A stretch of 44,032 nt of DNA, taken from positions 1-44,032 of the IMG/VR virus record IMGVR_UViG_3300049203_000098. The stretch is one strand, 5' to 3'. The notes under the pieces are model-generated. The model was given only the letters and a program-made list of their open reading frames with translations, searched no databases and was not told the DNA's origin. Shown here in pieces: positions 1 to 7,363 of the stretch (its first letter is position 1; every line of letters starts with the position of its first letter). Made by a program: the position numbers and the translations under genes. The stretch comes from a virus.

Positions 1-21
1 CGCCGCCATCGCGGCACCGGA

Positions 22-47
22 TGTTAGATGACAGGACCTCTCGGAGT
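22..47 (+). repeat. Left-end transposase-binding site candidate L1
   Basis: The element GACAGGAC-N4-CGGAGT occurs at 30-47 and again at 180-197. A related inverted copy lies at the far right of the window. A TG dinucleotide (22-23, TGTTAGAT) stands 8 bases before the element, which is how Mu-family ends begin, so the left terminus may be at 22. In Mu the A protein binds several such sites at each end. The terminus is an inference; the repeat itself is seen directly. Confidence 0.5.
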
Positions 48-141
48 GGCCGGGATTGAGCGGGACCGAGTGGGCCTACGTGGGACAAATCGGGCTTTTC
101 TGCGGGTTTCGGGCTGGGTGGGCCGAAAATCGGGCGGCGCG

Positions 142-176
142 GCTGTGTCTAAAGTGGCGGGCGTTTTAGACACAGC
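142..176. repeat. 12-bp perfect inverted repeat in left end
   Basis: GCTGTGTCTAAA at 142-153 is exactly inverted at 165-176 (TTTAGACACAGC), with an 11-base loop. It sits just before the second left-end element. There is no T-run, so a simple terminator for the leftward immunity operon is possible but not clear. It could instead be a protein-binding dyad in the left end. Confidence 0.5.
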
Positions 177-179
177 TCC

Positions 180-197
180 GACAGGACAATCCGGAGT
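180..197 (+). repeat. Left-end transposase-binding site candidate (second copy)
   Basis: The 17-mer GACAGGACAATCCGGAG at 180-196 matches, at 16 of 17 positions, the reverse complement of 43967-43983 at the opposite end of the window. It also repeats the GACAGGAC-N4-CGGAGT pattern of 30-47. Inverted end repeats of this sort are expected for MuA binding sites. A weaker relative, GTGGGACAAATCGGGC, lies at 80-95. Confidence 0.6.
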
Positions 198-454
198 CGG
201 GCCGATAGACGCCGGCCGCCCGTAAGAGCCCCATAAAAGGCCTCTTAGAGACGGTTTTCCGCCCATCTTGTTGGATCTGATAAGGGCGTGGCGGGCCAAT
301 GACGGCGCCGGCGGCGCAGCGGAAAGTGGGACCAGGGTGGTCCCAGTTCGGGCGCGACGGCCCAGTTAGCGGAAATCGCGGAAATCTGCGGCCGAAGGGG
401 CGAAAGCGGGTGCCATGCCCCTTTTCGGTGCCGCGCTAAGTGGGACCGTTTTCG
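198..454. other. Non-coding left-end region with GTGGGACC boxes
   Basis: No convincing gene is present. The box AAGTGGGACC occurs at 324-333 and 438-447, and TGGTCCCA at 338-345 is the inverse of the first, giving TGGGACCA-ggg-TGGTCCCA. GCGGAAAT is directly repeated at 369-376 and 378-385. These may be further transposase, repressor or host-factor sites. The GGCCTCTTA 9-mer at 239-247 recurs in the middle and near the right end of the window. Confidence 0.4.
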
Positions 455-871
455 TCAAAAGGTGCAGTCATCCAGCACGGGCTTGCCCATGAACTCGGTT
501 AGCTCATTGCAGGTGAGCGTCACCCCCTGACCCTCGCTAAGACTGCCGGCCGCCATGGCCGCTGACGGCGCGATACCCGCGTGAACCGGCAGGAGCCCGA
601 TGCTCTCCAAGCTGATCACAGCATCGTCATCAGAATCGAGGGAGATGGAGGAAACCTTGCCGGTCACCGCCAGCGGCGCCGACCCGTACCTCTGCATTGC
701 CCCAACCTCGTTGGCGTCGAAGGCCCTTTCCAGTGCCTCCAAGCTCACCCGCACCGGCGGCTGGGGAGGATTGAACATGGCAGAGAGAATGAGCACCACG
801 ACGGCCACGCCAATTGCCGCGATAAACAGCTTTGAAGTTCCCGTCATCGGCGTCGCGGGCGGCTTATCCAT
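455..871 (-). CDS. Membrane-anchored OB-fold (tRNA_anti-like) protein
   Basis: A 138-residue protein with a short cytoplasmic N-terminus, one hydrophobic segment at about residues 15-32, then a soluble domain. The soluble part (a helical ALERAFDAN stretch, then GKVSSISLD, and a VTLTC...DDC end) resembles the tRNA_anti-like OB-fold family found in small bacterial and phage membrane proteins. The start at 871 is preferred because GGAAAGGGGAAAG precedes it and its first bases overlap the repressor stop, so translation should be coupled. Being in the leftward operon with the repressor, it is probably made in the lysogen. A role in superinfection exclusion or lysogenic conversion is inference only. 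A longer start at 913 is possible but less likely. Confidence 0.75.
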   Translation of the reverse strand: MDKPPATPMTGTSKLFIAAIGVAVVVLILSAMFNPPQPPVRVSLEALERAFDANEVGAMQRYGSAPLAVTGKVSSISLDSDDDAVISLESIGLLPVHAGIAPSAAMAAGSLSEGQGVTLTCNELTEFMGKPVLDDCTF

Positions 872-1286
872 CGCTTTCCCCTTTCCTTCCTCGGAACTCC
901 TGAGTGCGATCATGCAAAAGGCGCCGTGAGCCGACCAGTTCGGTGGGGTCGATCGGCGCCGAGGCGAACGCCAGCAGGAAATCCATCAAGGCCTCGCGTC
1001 GGCGCCGGTCGAGTGACCGGAACAGGTCGAGGAACCGTTGATCGATGTCGCCGGGATCGACCGCTTCGCGGCGGCCGGTGAGCACATAGCCGATATCGAC
1101 GCCGTGGGCCTCGATATCGAGCAGATAGTCCGCCTTCGGCGGCGTCTTCCCGCTTTCATACTGCCCCTGGGTGTTCCTGCTGACGCCGACCCGCTGGGCC
1201 AGCTCCGCCTGGTCTAGTCCGATCCGCAACCGCTCCAGGCGAAGCCGGGCGCCGACCTCCTCGATCGTGCCCGACATTCTACGCAT
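864..1286 (-). CDS. XRE-family HTH repressor (immunity repressor candidate)
   Basis: The N-terminal half is a typical XRE/Cro-cI helix-turn-helix: LDQAELAQRVGVSRNTQGQYESG, reading across 20-odd residues, followed by the YLLDIEAHGVDIGYVLTG tail seen in phage repressors. The C-terminal half is helical and charged with no visible peptidase motif, so SOS self-cleavage is not indicated. The gene is divergent from the Ner-like gene, the arrangement of Mu c and ner, which supports the role of lysogeny repressor. The start may instead be the ATG at 1277, since AAGGGG lies only 2 bases before the ATG at 1286 but 11 before the one at 1277. The protein is 140 or 137 residues. CCGAACATTCGG palindromes nearby are candidate operators. 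Confidence 0.85.
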   Translation of the reverse strand: MRRMSGTIEEVGARLRLERLRIGLDQAELAQRVGVSRNTQGQYESGKTPPKADYLLDIEAHGVDIGYVLTGRREAVDPGDIDQRFLDLFRSLDRRRREALMDFLLAFASAPIDPTELVGSRRLLHDRTQEFRGRKGESDG

Positions 1287-1292
1287 ATCCCC

Positions 1293-1322
1293 TTGTCATG
1301 CACCGTTTTCCGTGCTTATGCT
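1293..1322 (+). promoter_or_regulatory. Candidate early rightward promoter
   Basis: TTGTCA (1293-1298) is followed after 18 bases by TATGCT (1317-1322), a reasonable -35/-10 pair for the housekeeping sigma factor. It lies in the divergent region between repressor and Ner-like gene and just upstream of the palindrome at 1336-1347, where a repressor could block it. Predicted from hexamers only. Confidence 0.4.
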
Positions 1323-1356
1323 CCGAAAAGTTGGCCCGAACATTCGGAAAGCACGG
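1310..1356. promoter_or_regulatory. Nested inverted repeats, operator candidate
   Basis: The divergent control region contains CCGTGCTT (1310-1317) inverted at 1349-1356 (AAGCACGG). Inside it CCGAA (1323-1327) is inverted at 1343-1347, and there is a compact palindrome CCGAACATTCGG at 1336-1347. The same 12-mer occurs again at 1551-1562. The layout suits binding by the XRE repressor, the Ner-like protein, or both. Confidence 0.5.
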
Positions 1357-1360
1357 TTTT

Positions 1361-1615
1361 ATGGTCACGGATCTCCACAAAGAGGACATCATGGCCGGTC
1401 TGCGAAAGCGGTTCGGCACGGTGAAGGCATTCGAGAGGGAGCACGGTCTCCCGGCGAAATCGGTCCACGATTTGCTGCGCGGTCGGCAATCGAAGCGCGT
1501 CGCAAAAGCTATTGAAGACGCACTGAGCAAGCCTCTACCCCCGCAAGATTCCGAACATTCGGACGATAGCCCCTCCGATCCAGCGGCGCATCGTCTAAAT
1601 TCGGAGGCCCGCTAG
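1361..1615 (+). CDS. ner: Ner-like winged-helix regulator
   Basis: The protein starts DLHKEDIMAGLRKRFGTV, closely recalling the Mu Ner/Nlp pattern (DWHRADI-AGLKKR), and continues with a second helix-turn-helix stretch, LPAKSVHDLLRG. Ner binds DNA and turns down early and repressor transcription at the start of lytic growth. The start at 1361 (84 residues) keeps the conserved TDLHKEDI region; the ATG at 1298 lacks a ribosome site, and the ATG at 1391 has one but would cut the domain. The last 40 residues are polar and variable. It heads the rightward early operon, next to the ParB-like gene. Confidence 0.8.
   Translation: MVTDLHKEDIMAGLRKRFGTVKAFEREHGLPAKSVHDLLRGRQSKRVAKAIEDALSKPLPPQDSEHSDDSPSDPAAHRLNSEAR
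1551..1562. promoter_or_regulatory. Second copy of CCGAACATTCGG palindrome
   Basis: An exact repeat of the 12-mer at 1336-1347, here extended to TCCGAACATTCGGA, inside the 3' end of the Ner-like gene. Two copies about 215 bp apart flank the start of the early operon, as expected of cooperative operators. A half site TTCGG follows at 1600. Confidence 0.45.
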
Positions 1616-1617
1616 AC

Positions 1618-2685
1618 ATGGCGGCGAATCCGATTGAGGTCGGGGCACCCGACATTGTGGACCAAGTGGTGCTGCTGCCGGTCGATCAGATCGACATGGG
1701 CGAGCGGCTACGGCCGGTGGACCGGGTGTTCGCCGAGGGCATCGGCCGGAGCATGCTCGTCGACGGCCAGATCACGCCGATAGACGTCTGCCGCCTTCCC
1801 GGCCGCGAAAACTGGACGCTGGTGGCAGGCGGGCACCGCCTCGAAGGCGCGCGCATCGTCGGCATGCAATATCTGCGGGCGATCGTCGTCTCGGCCGATC
1901 GTGCCGATCGGCGGATGCGCGAGATTTCCGAGAACCTGCTCCGCCGCGGCCTCGATCCCATCGAACGCGCCACCTTCATCGCCGACATGTACGATCTGCT
2001 GCGGGCTCGCTCCGGCGTCGCAGCCAATGCAAGCCCGCAACAGGTTGCGGCGAATGCGCGCTGGCAGAAAGTCGTTAAAAATGAGGCGGATGATACGTCC
2101 GCAATCGTTGCGGACGTATATGGCTGGACCGATGAGATCGCCGAAACGGCGGGCTTCAGCCGCCGGACGATCGAATATGATCTGATGCTCCATCGGCGGC
2201 TCGCGCCGCGCACCGTGGAACTGCTCCGAAAGCACAATCATCCGCTGCTGACGAATGCGAGCCAGCTTCGCCAGCTCGCCCGGCTCGACGAGGCCGAGCA
2301 GACCGGCGTCGCCGAATATCTCTGCTGGCCGGGCAAGGCGCTCGGCGGGGCTCAACCGAAATCGGTCGCCGACGCTCTGGCGCTCCAGCGGAACGCGCCC
2401 AAGCAGACGCGCTCGCCCGAAGAAAAGCGGCTGTCGGCCTTCATCGGTTCCTTCGCCCGCATGTCACTCGCCGAGAAGAAGGGCGCGCTCGACCAGCTCG
2501 GAGGAATGACGCCGAAGGGCAGCGGGATCGGCGGTCTGCCCGAACAGGCCGAGGCTGCGCTGCGCGAAGCCTACCTCGTCCTCGGCCTGCTGCTCGATGG
2601 AGCGGCCCAGGTCACCGATGCGACCCTGCAATCCGCCTATGACGCCTGCGAGGTCGCGATTTCCATCAACGGAGGCCGCGCATGA
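1618..2685 (+). CDS. ParB/Spo0J-like nuclease-domain protein
   Basis: A 355-residue protein whose N-terminal 90 residues form a ParB-type domain: LPVDQI near 20, then SMLVDGQITPIDV, LVAGGHRLEGA at 68-78 (the GERR-like box), and ENLLRRGLDPIERA at 105-118. A helix-turn-helix lies near residues 190-215 (ETAGFSRRTIEYDL). GGAGG precedes the ATG by 10 bases. ParB proteins bind specific DNA sites and use CTP; whether this one partitions, regulates or assists transposition is unknown. Its place between ner and the transposase suggests a role in early control or replication. The gene overlaps the next by ATGA. Confidence 0.85.
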   Translation: MAANPIEVGAPDIVDQVVLLPVDQIDMGERLRPVDRVFAEGIGRSMLVDGQITPIDVCRLPGRENWTLVAGGHRLEGARIVGMQYLRAIVVSADRADRRMREISENLLRRGLDPIERATFIADMYDLLRARSGVAANASPQQVAANARWQKVVKNEADDTSAIVADVYGWTDEIAETAGFSRRTIEYDLMLHRRLAPRTVELLRKHNHPLLTNASQLRQLARLDEAEQTGVAEYLCWPGKALGGAQPKSVADALALQRNAPKQTRSPEEKRLSAFIGSFARMSLAEKKGALDQLGGMTPKGSGIGGLPEQAEAALREAYLVLGLLLDGAAQVTDATLQSAYDACEVAISINGGRA

Positions 2686-2837
2686 GCACTGTCTTAGATC
2701 CCCGCCGGTATGACTCGGCCGAATTCGAGCCGCGGCGCCTTACAGCTCGCCAGAGTTCCGTCGTCTTATCGCTGTTCGCGCTGTCCCTGTTGCCCTGGAT
2801 AGGCCTGGGCGGCTGGCTCGTTTGGCGGGCGCTCTGA
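2682..2837 (+). CDS. Small membrane protein, unknown function
   Basis: A 51-residue reading frame starting at the ATG that overlaps the ParB-like stop (ATGA) and ending in TGATG with the next gene. The first half is polar and Arg-rich; the second half (about residues 26-47) is one hydrophobic segment ending WLVWRAL. Tight overlaps on both sides argue that it is translated. No family recognised. Confidence 0.55.
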   Translation: MSTVLDPRRYDSAEFEPRRLTARQSSVVLSLFALSLLPWIGLGGWLVWRAL

Positions 2838-3061
2838 TGACGGCGCCGGCGTCGATCGAGCGGATGCGGCGGCATCGCGAGGAGCTGCAATATGCGCTCG
2901 CTCACAACCTGCCGCTGAAAGTTGCGCGCGATCGCATGGCCGAGGAGCGCTGGCGGGCAAGAGCACACGCCGTCGAGGCGCTCCGCGACGCCGGTCGCGG
3001 CATGCCGGCGCCGGTGCCGGAGGCCGAGCCGCGCCGCTGCTTCTGGTGGGATCGCGACTGA
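2837..3061 (+). CDS. Small Arg-rich early protein, unknown function
   Basis: 74 residues, starting at the ATG within TGATG. Helical and highly charged (RMRRHREELQYALAHN, then DRMAEERWRARAHAVEALRD) with an aromatic end, FWWDRD. No conserved domain recognised. It overlaps the next gene by one base and belongs to the coupled early operon. Confidence 0.6.
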   Translation: MTAPASIERMRRHREELQYALAHNLPLKVARDRMAEERWRARAHAVEALRDAGRGMPAPVPEAEPRRCFWWDRD

Positions 3062-3360
3062 TGCTCGTGATCAACGAAATCGAGCAGAACTGGCTCACCC
3101 GCGGCTTCTTCCAGGCGCTGGCGGAGGTGATGCGCAACCACTCCGACCGCAACCCGGTCGTCGCCGAGATCGTGCGCGACGTGCTTACCGATCACGGGCT
3201 CGGCATCGCGCAGATGCGCGACGTCTGCCTGGAGCCGTTCGACGAGCGCGAGCTCCTCAAGGTGTTTCCGGGCGAGACCGGCGCGATCGTTGCCCAGGTC
3301 AATCCCGTCCACGTGTCGCTGCGGGAATTGATCTGCCGGCTGGAGGCGCGCCCGGAATGA
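3061..3360 (+). CDS. Hypothetical early phage protein
   Basis: 99 residues, beginning LVINEIEQNW at the ATG overlapping the upstream stop. It appears soluble and mostly helical (NPVVAEIVRDVLTDHGLGI) with an acidic face. I do not recognise a family. It lies in the run of small genes between ParB-like and transposase genes, a position where Mu-like phages carry poorly conserved, semi-essential genes. Confidence 0.65.
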   Translation: MLVINEIEQNWLTRGFFQALAEVMRNHSDRNPVVAEIVRDVLTDHGLGIAQMRDVCLEPFDERELLKVFPGETGAIVAQVNPVHVSLRELICRLEARPE

Positions 3361-3782
3361 GCGAAACGCGCCCCAAATTCCGCTCCTGGGTGGAAGACTA
3401 CCAGCCCCCCGTCGAGGAGCAGCCGATCGACCGCGAAGCCTTCCGCTCGCGCGCCGTCCAACGCGCCGCGATGCGACGCAATCTCGAAGGCGATTTGCGG
3501 CCGTTCAAGGGTACGATAACGCCGGGCAAGCTCTGCAAGATCGCCTATGACCGGACGAAAGCGGCCAATATGGCGGCGGAGCACCGGGATCGCGAGCAGC
3601 GTCGCAGCTGCCCGATTGAGCAGGCGAAACTCCACCTCCAGCGGCGCGGCGCCATCGTCTTCAGGTCCAGCGTGACCGGCGGCCGGCGCGACCTCTGGAC
3701 GGTTCCCGGTCGCGGCGAACTCAGCGACGAGCAGCTGCTCGAGCTTGCGGAGCGCAAGGGCTTCCGGGGGTCGGACGCCTGA
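3357..3782 (+). CDS. Hypothetical early phage protein
   Basis: 141 residues, starting at the ATG in an ATGA overlap. The first half is basic and extended (RPKFRSWVEDYQPP); the C-terminal 50 residues (LHLQRRGAIVFRSS, RRDLWTVPGRGELSDEQLLE) look like a compact winged-helix or similar small domain. A DNA-binding role is possible but unproven. It is followed by a TGATG overlap. Confidence 0.65.
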   Translation: MSETRPKFRSWVEDYQPPVEEQPIDREAFRSRAVQRAAMRRNLEGDLRPFKGTITPGKLCKIAYDRTKAANMAAEHRDREQRRSCPIEQAKLHLQRRGAIVFRSSVTGGRRDLWTVPGRGELSDEQLLELAERKGFRGSDA

Positions 3783-4252
3783 TGTCGGGCAAGCGCCGCT
3801 CCTCGATCGACAATACCCAGCTCGGCTTCACCTTCGAGCCGCCGGCGCCTGCGCGTCGTGAGGCCGATCTGGCGGGGCTTGATCGATACATCGCGGCGAT
3901 CGTGGCGCGCGCGCTGAAGGAGGATAAGCGCGACCGGGCCGTAATAGCCGGCGCCATGTCCTCGCTGCTCGCGGAGCCTGTCACCAGGCTCATGCTTGAC
4001 GCCTACGCCTCAGAAGCCCGCGAAAATCACCGGATTTCAGCCGATCGGCTGCTCGCGCTGATCGCGGTGACGAAGCGCTTCGATCTGCTTGACGCCGCGA
4101 TCCGCCGGATCGGTGCGGCGGTGCTGGTCGGCAAGGAGCTGCACACGGCGCGTCTCGGTCATCTGAAGGCGCAAATGAAAGACTTGCAGGCGGAAATCAG
4201 GGCGGCGGAGCAAACCGTCGCGCCCATCGCGCGGGGGGGCGCATTAGGGTGA
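3782..4252 (+). CDS. Hypothetical helical protein upstream of transposase
   Basis: 156 residues, nearly all helical: VIAGAMSSLLAEPVTRLMLD, then a charged coiled-coil-like end, LKAQMKDLQAEIRAAEQ. The sequence style resembles conserved hypothetical proteins that precede MuA in other Mu-like prophages, but I cannot name a function. Its stop overlaps the GTG start of the transposase (GTGA), so the two are probably translated together. Confidence 0.7.
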   Translation: MSGKRRSSIDNTQLGFTFEPPAPARREADLAGLDRYIAAIVARALKEDKRDRAVIAGAMSSLLAEPVTRLMLDAYASEARENHRISADRLLALIAVTKRFDLLDAAIRRIGAAVLVGKELHTARLGHLKAQMKDLQAEIRAAEQTVAPIARGGALG

Positions 4253-6201
4253 CACCATCAGGGGGCAAAGTCTGGTTTTCCGCAGCCGAGCTGGCCGATC
4301 TGGCGCTGCCCGGTCTGCCCAAGCACAAGCGCAAGCTAAACGAGCTCGCGGAATCGCAGCGTTGGGCGCTGAAGATCGACGCGACCGGCGCGCCGCTTGC
4401 GCGCCGCCGGATCGGCCGGGGCGGCGGGCTCGAATATCATCTGTCGCTGCTGCCGCCATCGGCGCGCATGGAGCTTGCCCGCGCCGGCCTCGAAGAGCAG
4501 GCCACCGTCTCGGCGACGCCGCCCGCGGCGAGCCTCTGGCCATGGTACGAGGCGCAGAGCAGCTCGGTGAAGGCCGAAGCGAGCCGGCGCGTCGCGATCG
4601 TCACCGCTGTCGACAGCTACGAGATGAGCGGGCTCACCCGATCGGCGGCGGTTGCGATGGCGGCGGGCGAGAATCGCGTGTCGACCTCGACGCTGTGGAG
4701 CTGGCTCAACCTCGTCGCCGGCGTGAAGCCCAGCGACCGTCTCCCGCATCTCGCACCCAAGCGGCGCGGCGGTGGCGCGGAAGTCGAGGTCGACGATGGC
4801 GCATGGCAGTTCCTGATTTCGGACTATCTGCGCCCGGAAAAGCCGACCTGGTCGAGCTGCTACTATCGGATGGTGCGCGGTTATGCCGAGCCGCGCGGAA
4901 TCGCGGTGCCGCACGAGCGGACGCTCCGCCGCAAGATGGAGCGCGAGCTCGATCCGCGCCTGGTAGTCGCCCGCCGGGAGGGGGCCGACGCGCTCCGCCG
5001 GACGCTGCCGCCGCAGCAGCGCAGCGTCGCGCAGCTCCACGCGCTCGAATTGGTCAACATCGACGGGCATCGCTGGGACGTCTTTGTGCGCTTCCCCGAT
5101 GGCAAGATCCGCCGCCCGATCAGCGTCGCCATCCAGGACGTCGCCTCGCGCAAGATGCTCGCGATCCGGCACGGCGAAACCGAGGATGCGGTGCTCACCC
5201 GGCTCGCCTTCGCGGACCTGTTCCGCGAATATGGCATCCCGAAAGCCTGCCTGCTCGATAACGGCCGGGCCTTCGCATCGAAGTGGATCACGGGCGGCGC
5301 CAAGAGCCGCTTCCGCTTCCGCATCCGCGACGAGGAACCGCTCGGCGTCCTCACCCAGCTTGGCATCGGGATCCATTGGGCGCTGCCGTTCCGTGGCTCG
5401 TCCAAGCCGATCGAGCGCGGATTCCAGGACTTCTGCAACGCGATCGCGAAGCATCCTGCCTTCGCGGGGGCGTACACCGGCAACAAGCCCGACGCGAAGC
5501 CCGAGAATTACGGCGATCGCGCGGTCGAATGGGAGGTATTCGCGCGGATCGTCGCCGAGGGCGTCGCCGCGCACAACGCCAAGCCGAAACGGCGCACCGA
5601 GCTCGGCCGCGGCATCCACAGCTTCGACGAGGTCTTCAACGCCTCCTACGCCGCCGCGCCGATCGGCAAGGCCACCGAGGAGCAGCTCCGCCTGGCGCTG
5701 CTGACCGCCGACGATCGCGGCACGGATCGCAATTCGGGCGCAATCGAGCTGTTCGGCAACCGCTACTGGACGCCCGAGCTGTCGCAGATCGCCGGCCAGC
5801 GCGTCACGGTGCGCTTCGATCCGGACGATCTCACCCGCTCGATCCACGTCTACACCCGCGACGGTCGCTTCCTGGTCACCGCGCCGCTGCTCGAAGCGAC
5901 CGGCTTCCTCGACGCCGCCGCTGCCAAGAGCCGCGCCCGCCAGGAGGCGGAGCTTCGCAAGACGGCCAAGCGCCTGGCCGAGCTCGAAGGGCTCATCTCG
6001 GCCGACAAGCTCGCCGCGATGCTGCCCGATTATGCCGACGAGCCCGCGCTTCCGGAGCCACGGATCGTCCGTCCGGTGCGCTCGCGCGGCAACACGGCTG
6101 CGGCGCTGAAGGAGGCTCCAAGAGCCGTCCAAGAGCCCTCTGAAAACGCCCTCATCGACCGCTTGGCGGCGGCTGCAAGCCGGCTCCGGCTGGTCGAATA
6201 A
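4249..6201 (+). CDS. A: Mu-type DDE transposase A
   Basis: 650 residues, close to Mu A (663). An N-terminal winged-helix DNA-binding region (WFSAAELADLALPGLPKHK, near 9-27) is followed by further helix-turn-helix regions. The RNase H-like catalytic core has D272 (NIDGHRWDVFVRF), D337 (CLLDNGRAFASKW) and E389 (SSKPIERGF), a full DDE triad. A Mu-type C-terminal barrel covers about 497-551 (IELFGNRYW...VTVRFDP) and a basic tail follows, the part that in Mu contacts B and ClpX. It pairs and nicks the phage ends and joins them to target DNA. GTG start chosen from the overlap with the upstream gene. No defect seen. Confidence 0.96.
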   Translation: MTPSGGKVWFSAAELADLALPGLPKHKRKLNELAESQRWALKIDATGAPLARRRIGRGGGLEYHLSLLPPSARMELARAGLEEQATVSATPPAASLWPWYEAQSSSVKAEASRRVAIVTAVDSYEMSGLTRSAAVAMAAGENRVSTSTLWSWLNLVAGVKPSDRLPHLAPKRRGGGAEVEVDDGAWQFLISDYLRPEKPTWSSCYYRMVRGYAEPRGIAVPHERTLRRKMERELDPRLVVARREGADALRRTLPPQQRSVAQLHALELVNIDGHRWDVFVRFPDGKIRRPISVAIQDVASRKMLAIRHGETEDAVLTRLAFADLFREYGIPKACLLDNGRAFASKWITGGAKSRFRFRIRDEEPLGVLTQLGIGIHWALPFRGSSKPIERGFQDFCNAIAKHPAFAGAYTGNKPDAKPENYGDRAVEWEVFARIVAEGVAAHNAKPKRRTELGRGIHSFDEVFNASYAAAPIGKATEEQLRLALLTADDRGTDRNSGAIELFGNRYWTPELSQIAGQRVTVRFDPDDLTRSIHVYTRDGRFLVTAPLLEATGFLDAAAAKSRARQEAELRKTAKRLAELEGLISADKLAAMLPDYADEPALPEPRIVRPVRSRGNTAAALKEAPRAVQEPSENALIDRLAAAASRLRLVE

Positions 6202-6221
6202 CCAAGGAAGGAACAGGGAAA

Positions 6222-7184
6222 ATGAACCATCCGGACAATGTCACCATCGACATCGAGGAGATGCGCTCCTGGGTGATCGCGGAGAAGGAGCGCCGCTGTT
6301 TCAGTTGGCCCCAACTGGCCGCGCTCATCGGCGTCGCGACCGGCACGCTTTCGGTGTGGGCAGGGGGAAACTACCAGGGCAACAACGAGAAGATCGCGCG
6401 CGAAGTCTTCAAATATCGCCAGATGCTCGACAGCCAGGAGGAGCGGTCGACCGGCATCATGGCCGATCCCGGCTTCTTCGAGACGCCAACCTCTCGCAGG
6501 ATCAAGGCGCTGATGGTGATCGCCCACATGGGGCGCATCACGGTCGCAGCCACCGGGCCGGGAACCGGCAAGACGATGGCCGTGCACGACTATGCGGCCA
6601 GCGCGTCGAACGTCTGGTTCTCGACGATGATGAAGTCGACCAAGTCGCTCAATTCGATGACCGTGCAGGTGCTCCGCTCGATCAACGTCGACGCCAAGCG
6701 GGGATGGGGGATGAACCTTTCGCACCAGGTCATGGACCGGGTGAAAGGCCGCCAAGGCCTTCTGGTGATCGACGAAGCCAACCACCTCGACTTCGAATCG
6801 CTCGAAGAGATCCGCACCTGGCACGATCTCACCGGCGTCGGCGTCTGCCTGCTCGGAAACGAGGAGCTGCTCGCCCGCATAGAGGGCGGGCGCCATCGCG
6901 ACGCGTTCGCCCGGCTCAACAGCCGAATCGCCCAGCGCCACGTCCAGAACCTGCCGCTGCAAGGCGATGTCGAGGCCTTCTGCGATGGCTGGGGGATCAA
7001 GGACTCGGGCATGCGCAACATGCTCTGGCAGATTGCGAAGACGCCCGGAGCCGGCGGTCTCCGCGAGTGCCGCCAACTCGTCGAGCAGGGCAGCATGCTT
7101 GCCCAGGACGAGCATCGCCCGCTCTCCCTCGCCGACCTGCGCGACGCCCAGGCGACGCGCGCGACCCGCTACATCCGGACGTGA
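6222..7184 (+). CDS. B: Mu-type transposition ATPase B
   Basis: 320 residues, the usual size for MuB. An N-terminal HTH-like domain (SWPQLAALIGVATGTLSVWAG, near 29-48) precedes an AAA+ ATPase core with Walker A GPGTGKT at 112-118 and Walker B LLVIDEAN at 180-187. MuB binds target DNA as an ATP-dependent filament, gives target immunity and activates A. The start is backed by AAGGAAGGAACAGGG upstream. It directly follows the transposase. Confidence 0.94.
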   Translation: MNHPDNVTIDIEEMRSWVIAEKERRCFSWPQLAALIGVATGTLSVWAGGNYQGNNEKIAREVFKYRQMLDSQEERSTGIMADPGFFETPTSRRIKALMVIAHMGRITVAATGPGTGKTMAVHDYAASASNVWFSTMMKSTKSLNSMTVQVLRSINVDAKRGWGMNLSHQVMDRVKGRQGLLVIDEANHLDFESLEEIRTWHDLTGVGVCLLGNEELLARIEGGRHRDAFARLNSRIAQRHVQNLPLQGDVEAFCDGWGIKDSGMRNMLWQIAKTPGAGGLRECRQLVEQGSMLAQDEHRPLSLADLRDAQATRATRYIRT

Positions 7185-7192
7185 GGCGGACC

Positions 7193-7363
7193 ATGGGCAG
7201 GATCCGCAAGGCCTGGCAGGCCGCAATCCACTTCTTCGACGAGCCGGAGGGTTTCGAGCCGGTCGGTGTGCCGCGCGGAGACGAGATCACCAGCGATTAC
7301 GGCTGGGTGCCGCTGCTCGGCGGCGGGGCGATCATGATCGCGCTCGCGGTGTTTGTACGGTGA
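7193..7363 (+). CDS. Small membrane protein, unknown function
   Basis: 56 residues with a soluble, aromatic N-terminal half (KAWQAAIHFFDEPEGFEP) and a single C-terminal hydrophobic segment (GGGAIMIALAVFV). GTGAGGCGG stands just before the ATG. Its stop overlaps the GTG of the DnaA-like gene. It could be an inner-membrane toxin- or Kil-like peptide, but nothing specific is recognised. Confidence 0.6.
   Translation: MGRIRKAWQAAIHFFDEPEGFEPVGVPRGDEITSDYGWVPLLGGGAIMIALAVFVR

Noticed and set aside
24-299. Small frames on both strands in the left end
   Set aside because: Low-complexity translations across repeat-bearing end sequence, no ribosome sites; the region fits transposase sites better.
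4336-6132. Long minus-strand frame opposite the transposase
   Set aside because: Shadow of a GC-rich gene: Arg/Ala/Gly-rich composition without motifs, while the plus strand has a full DDE transposase.
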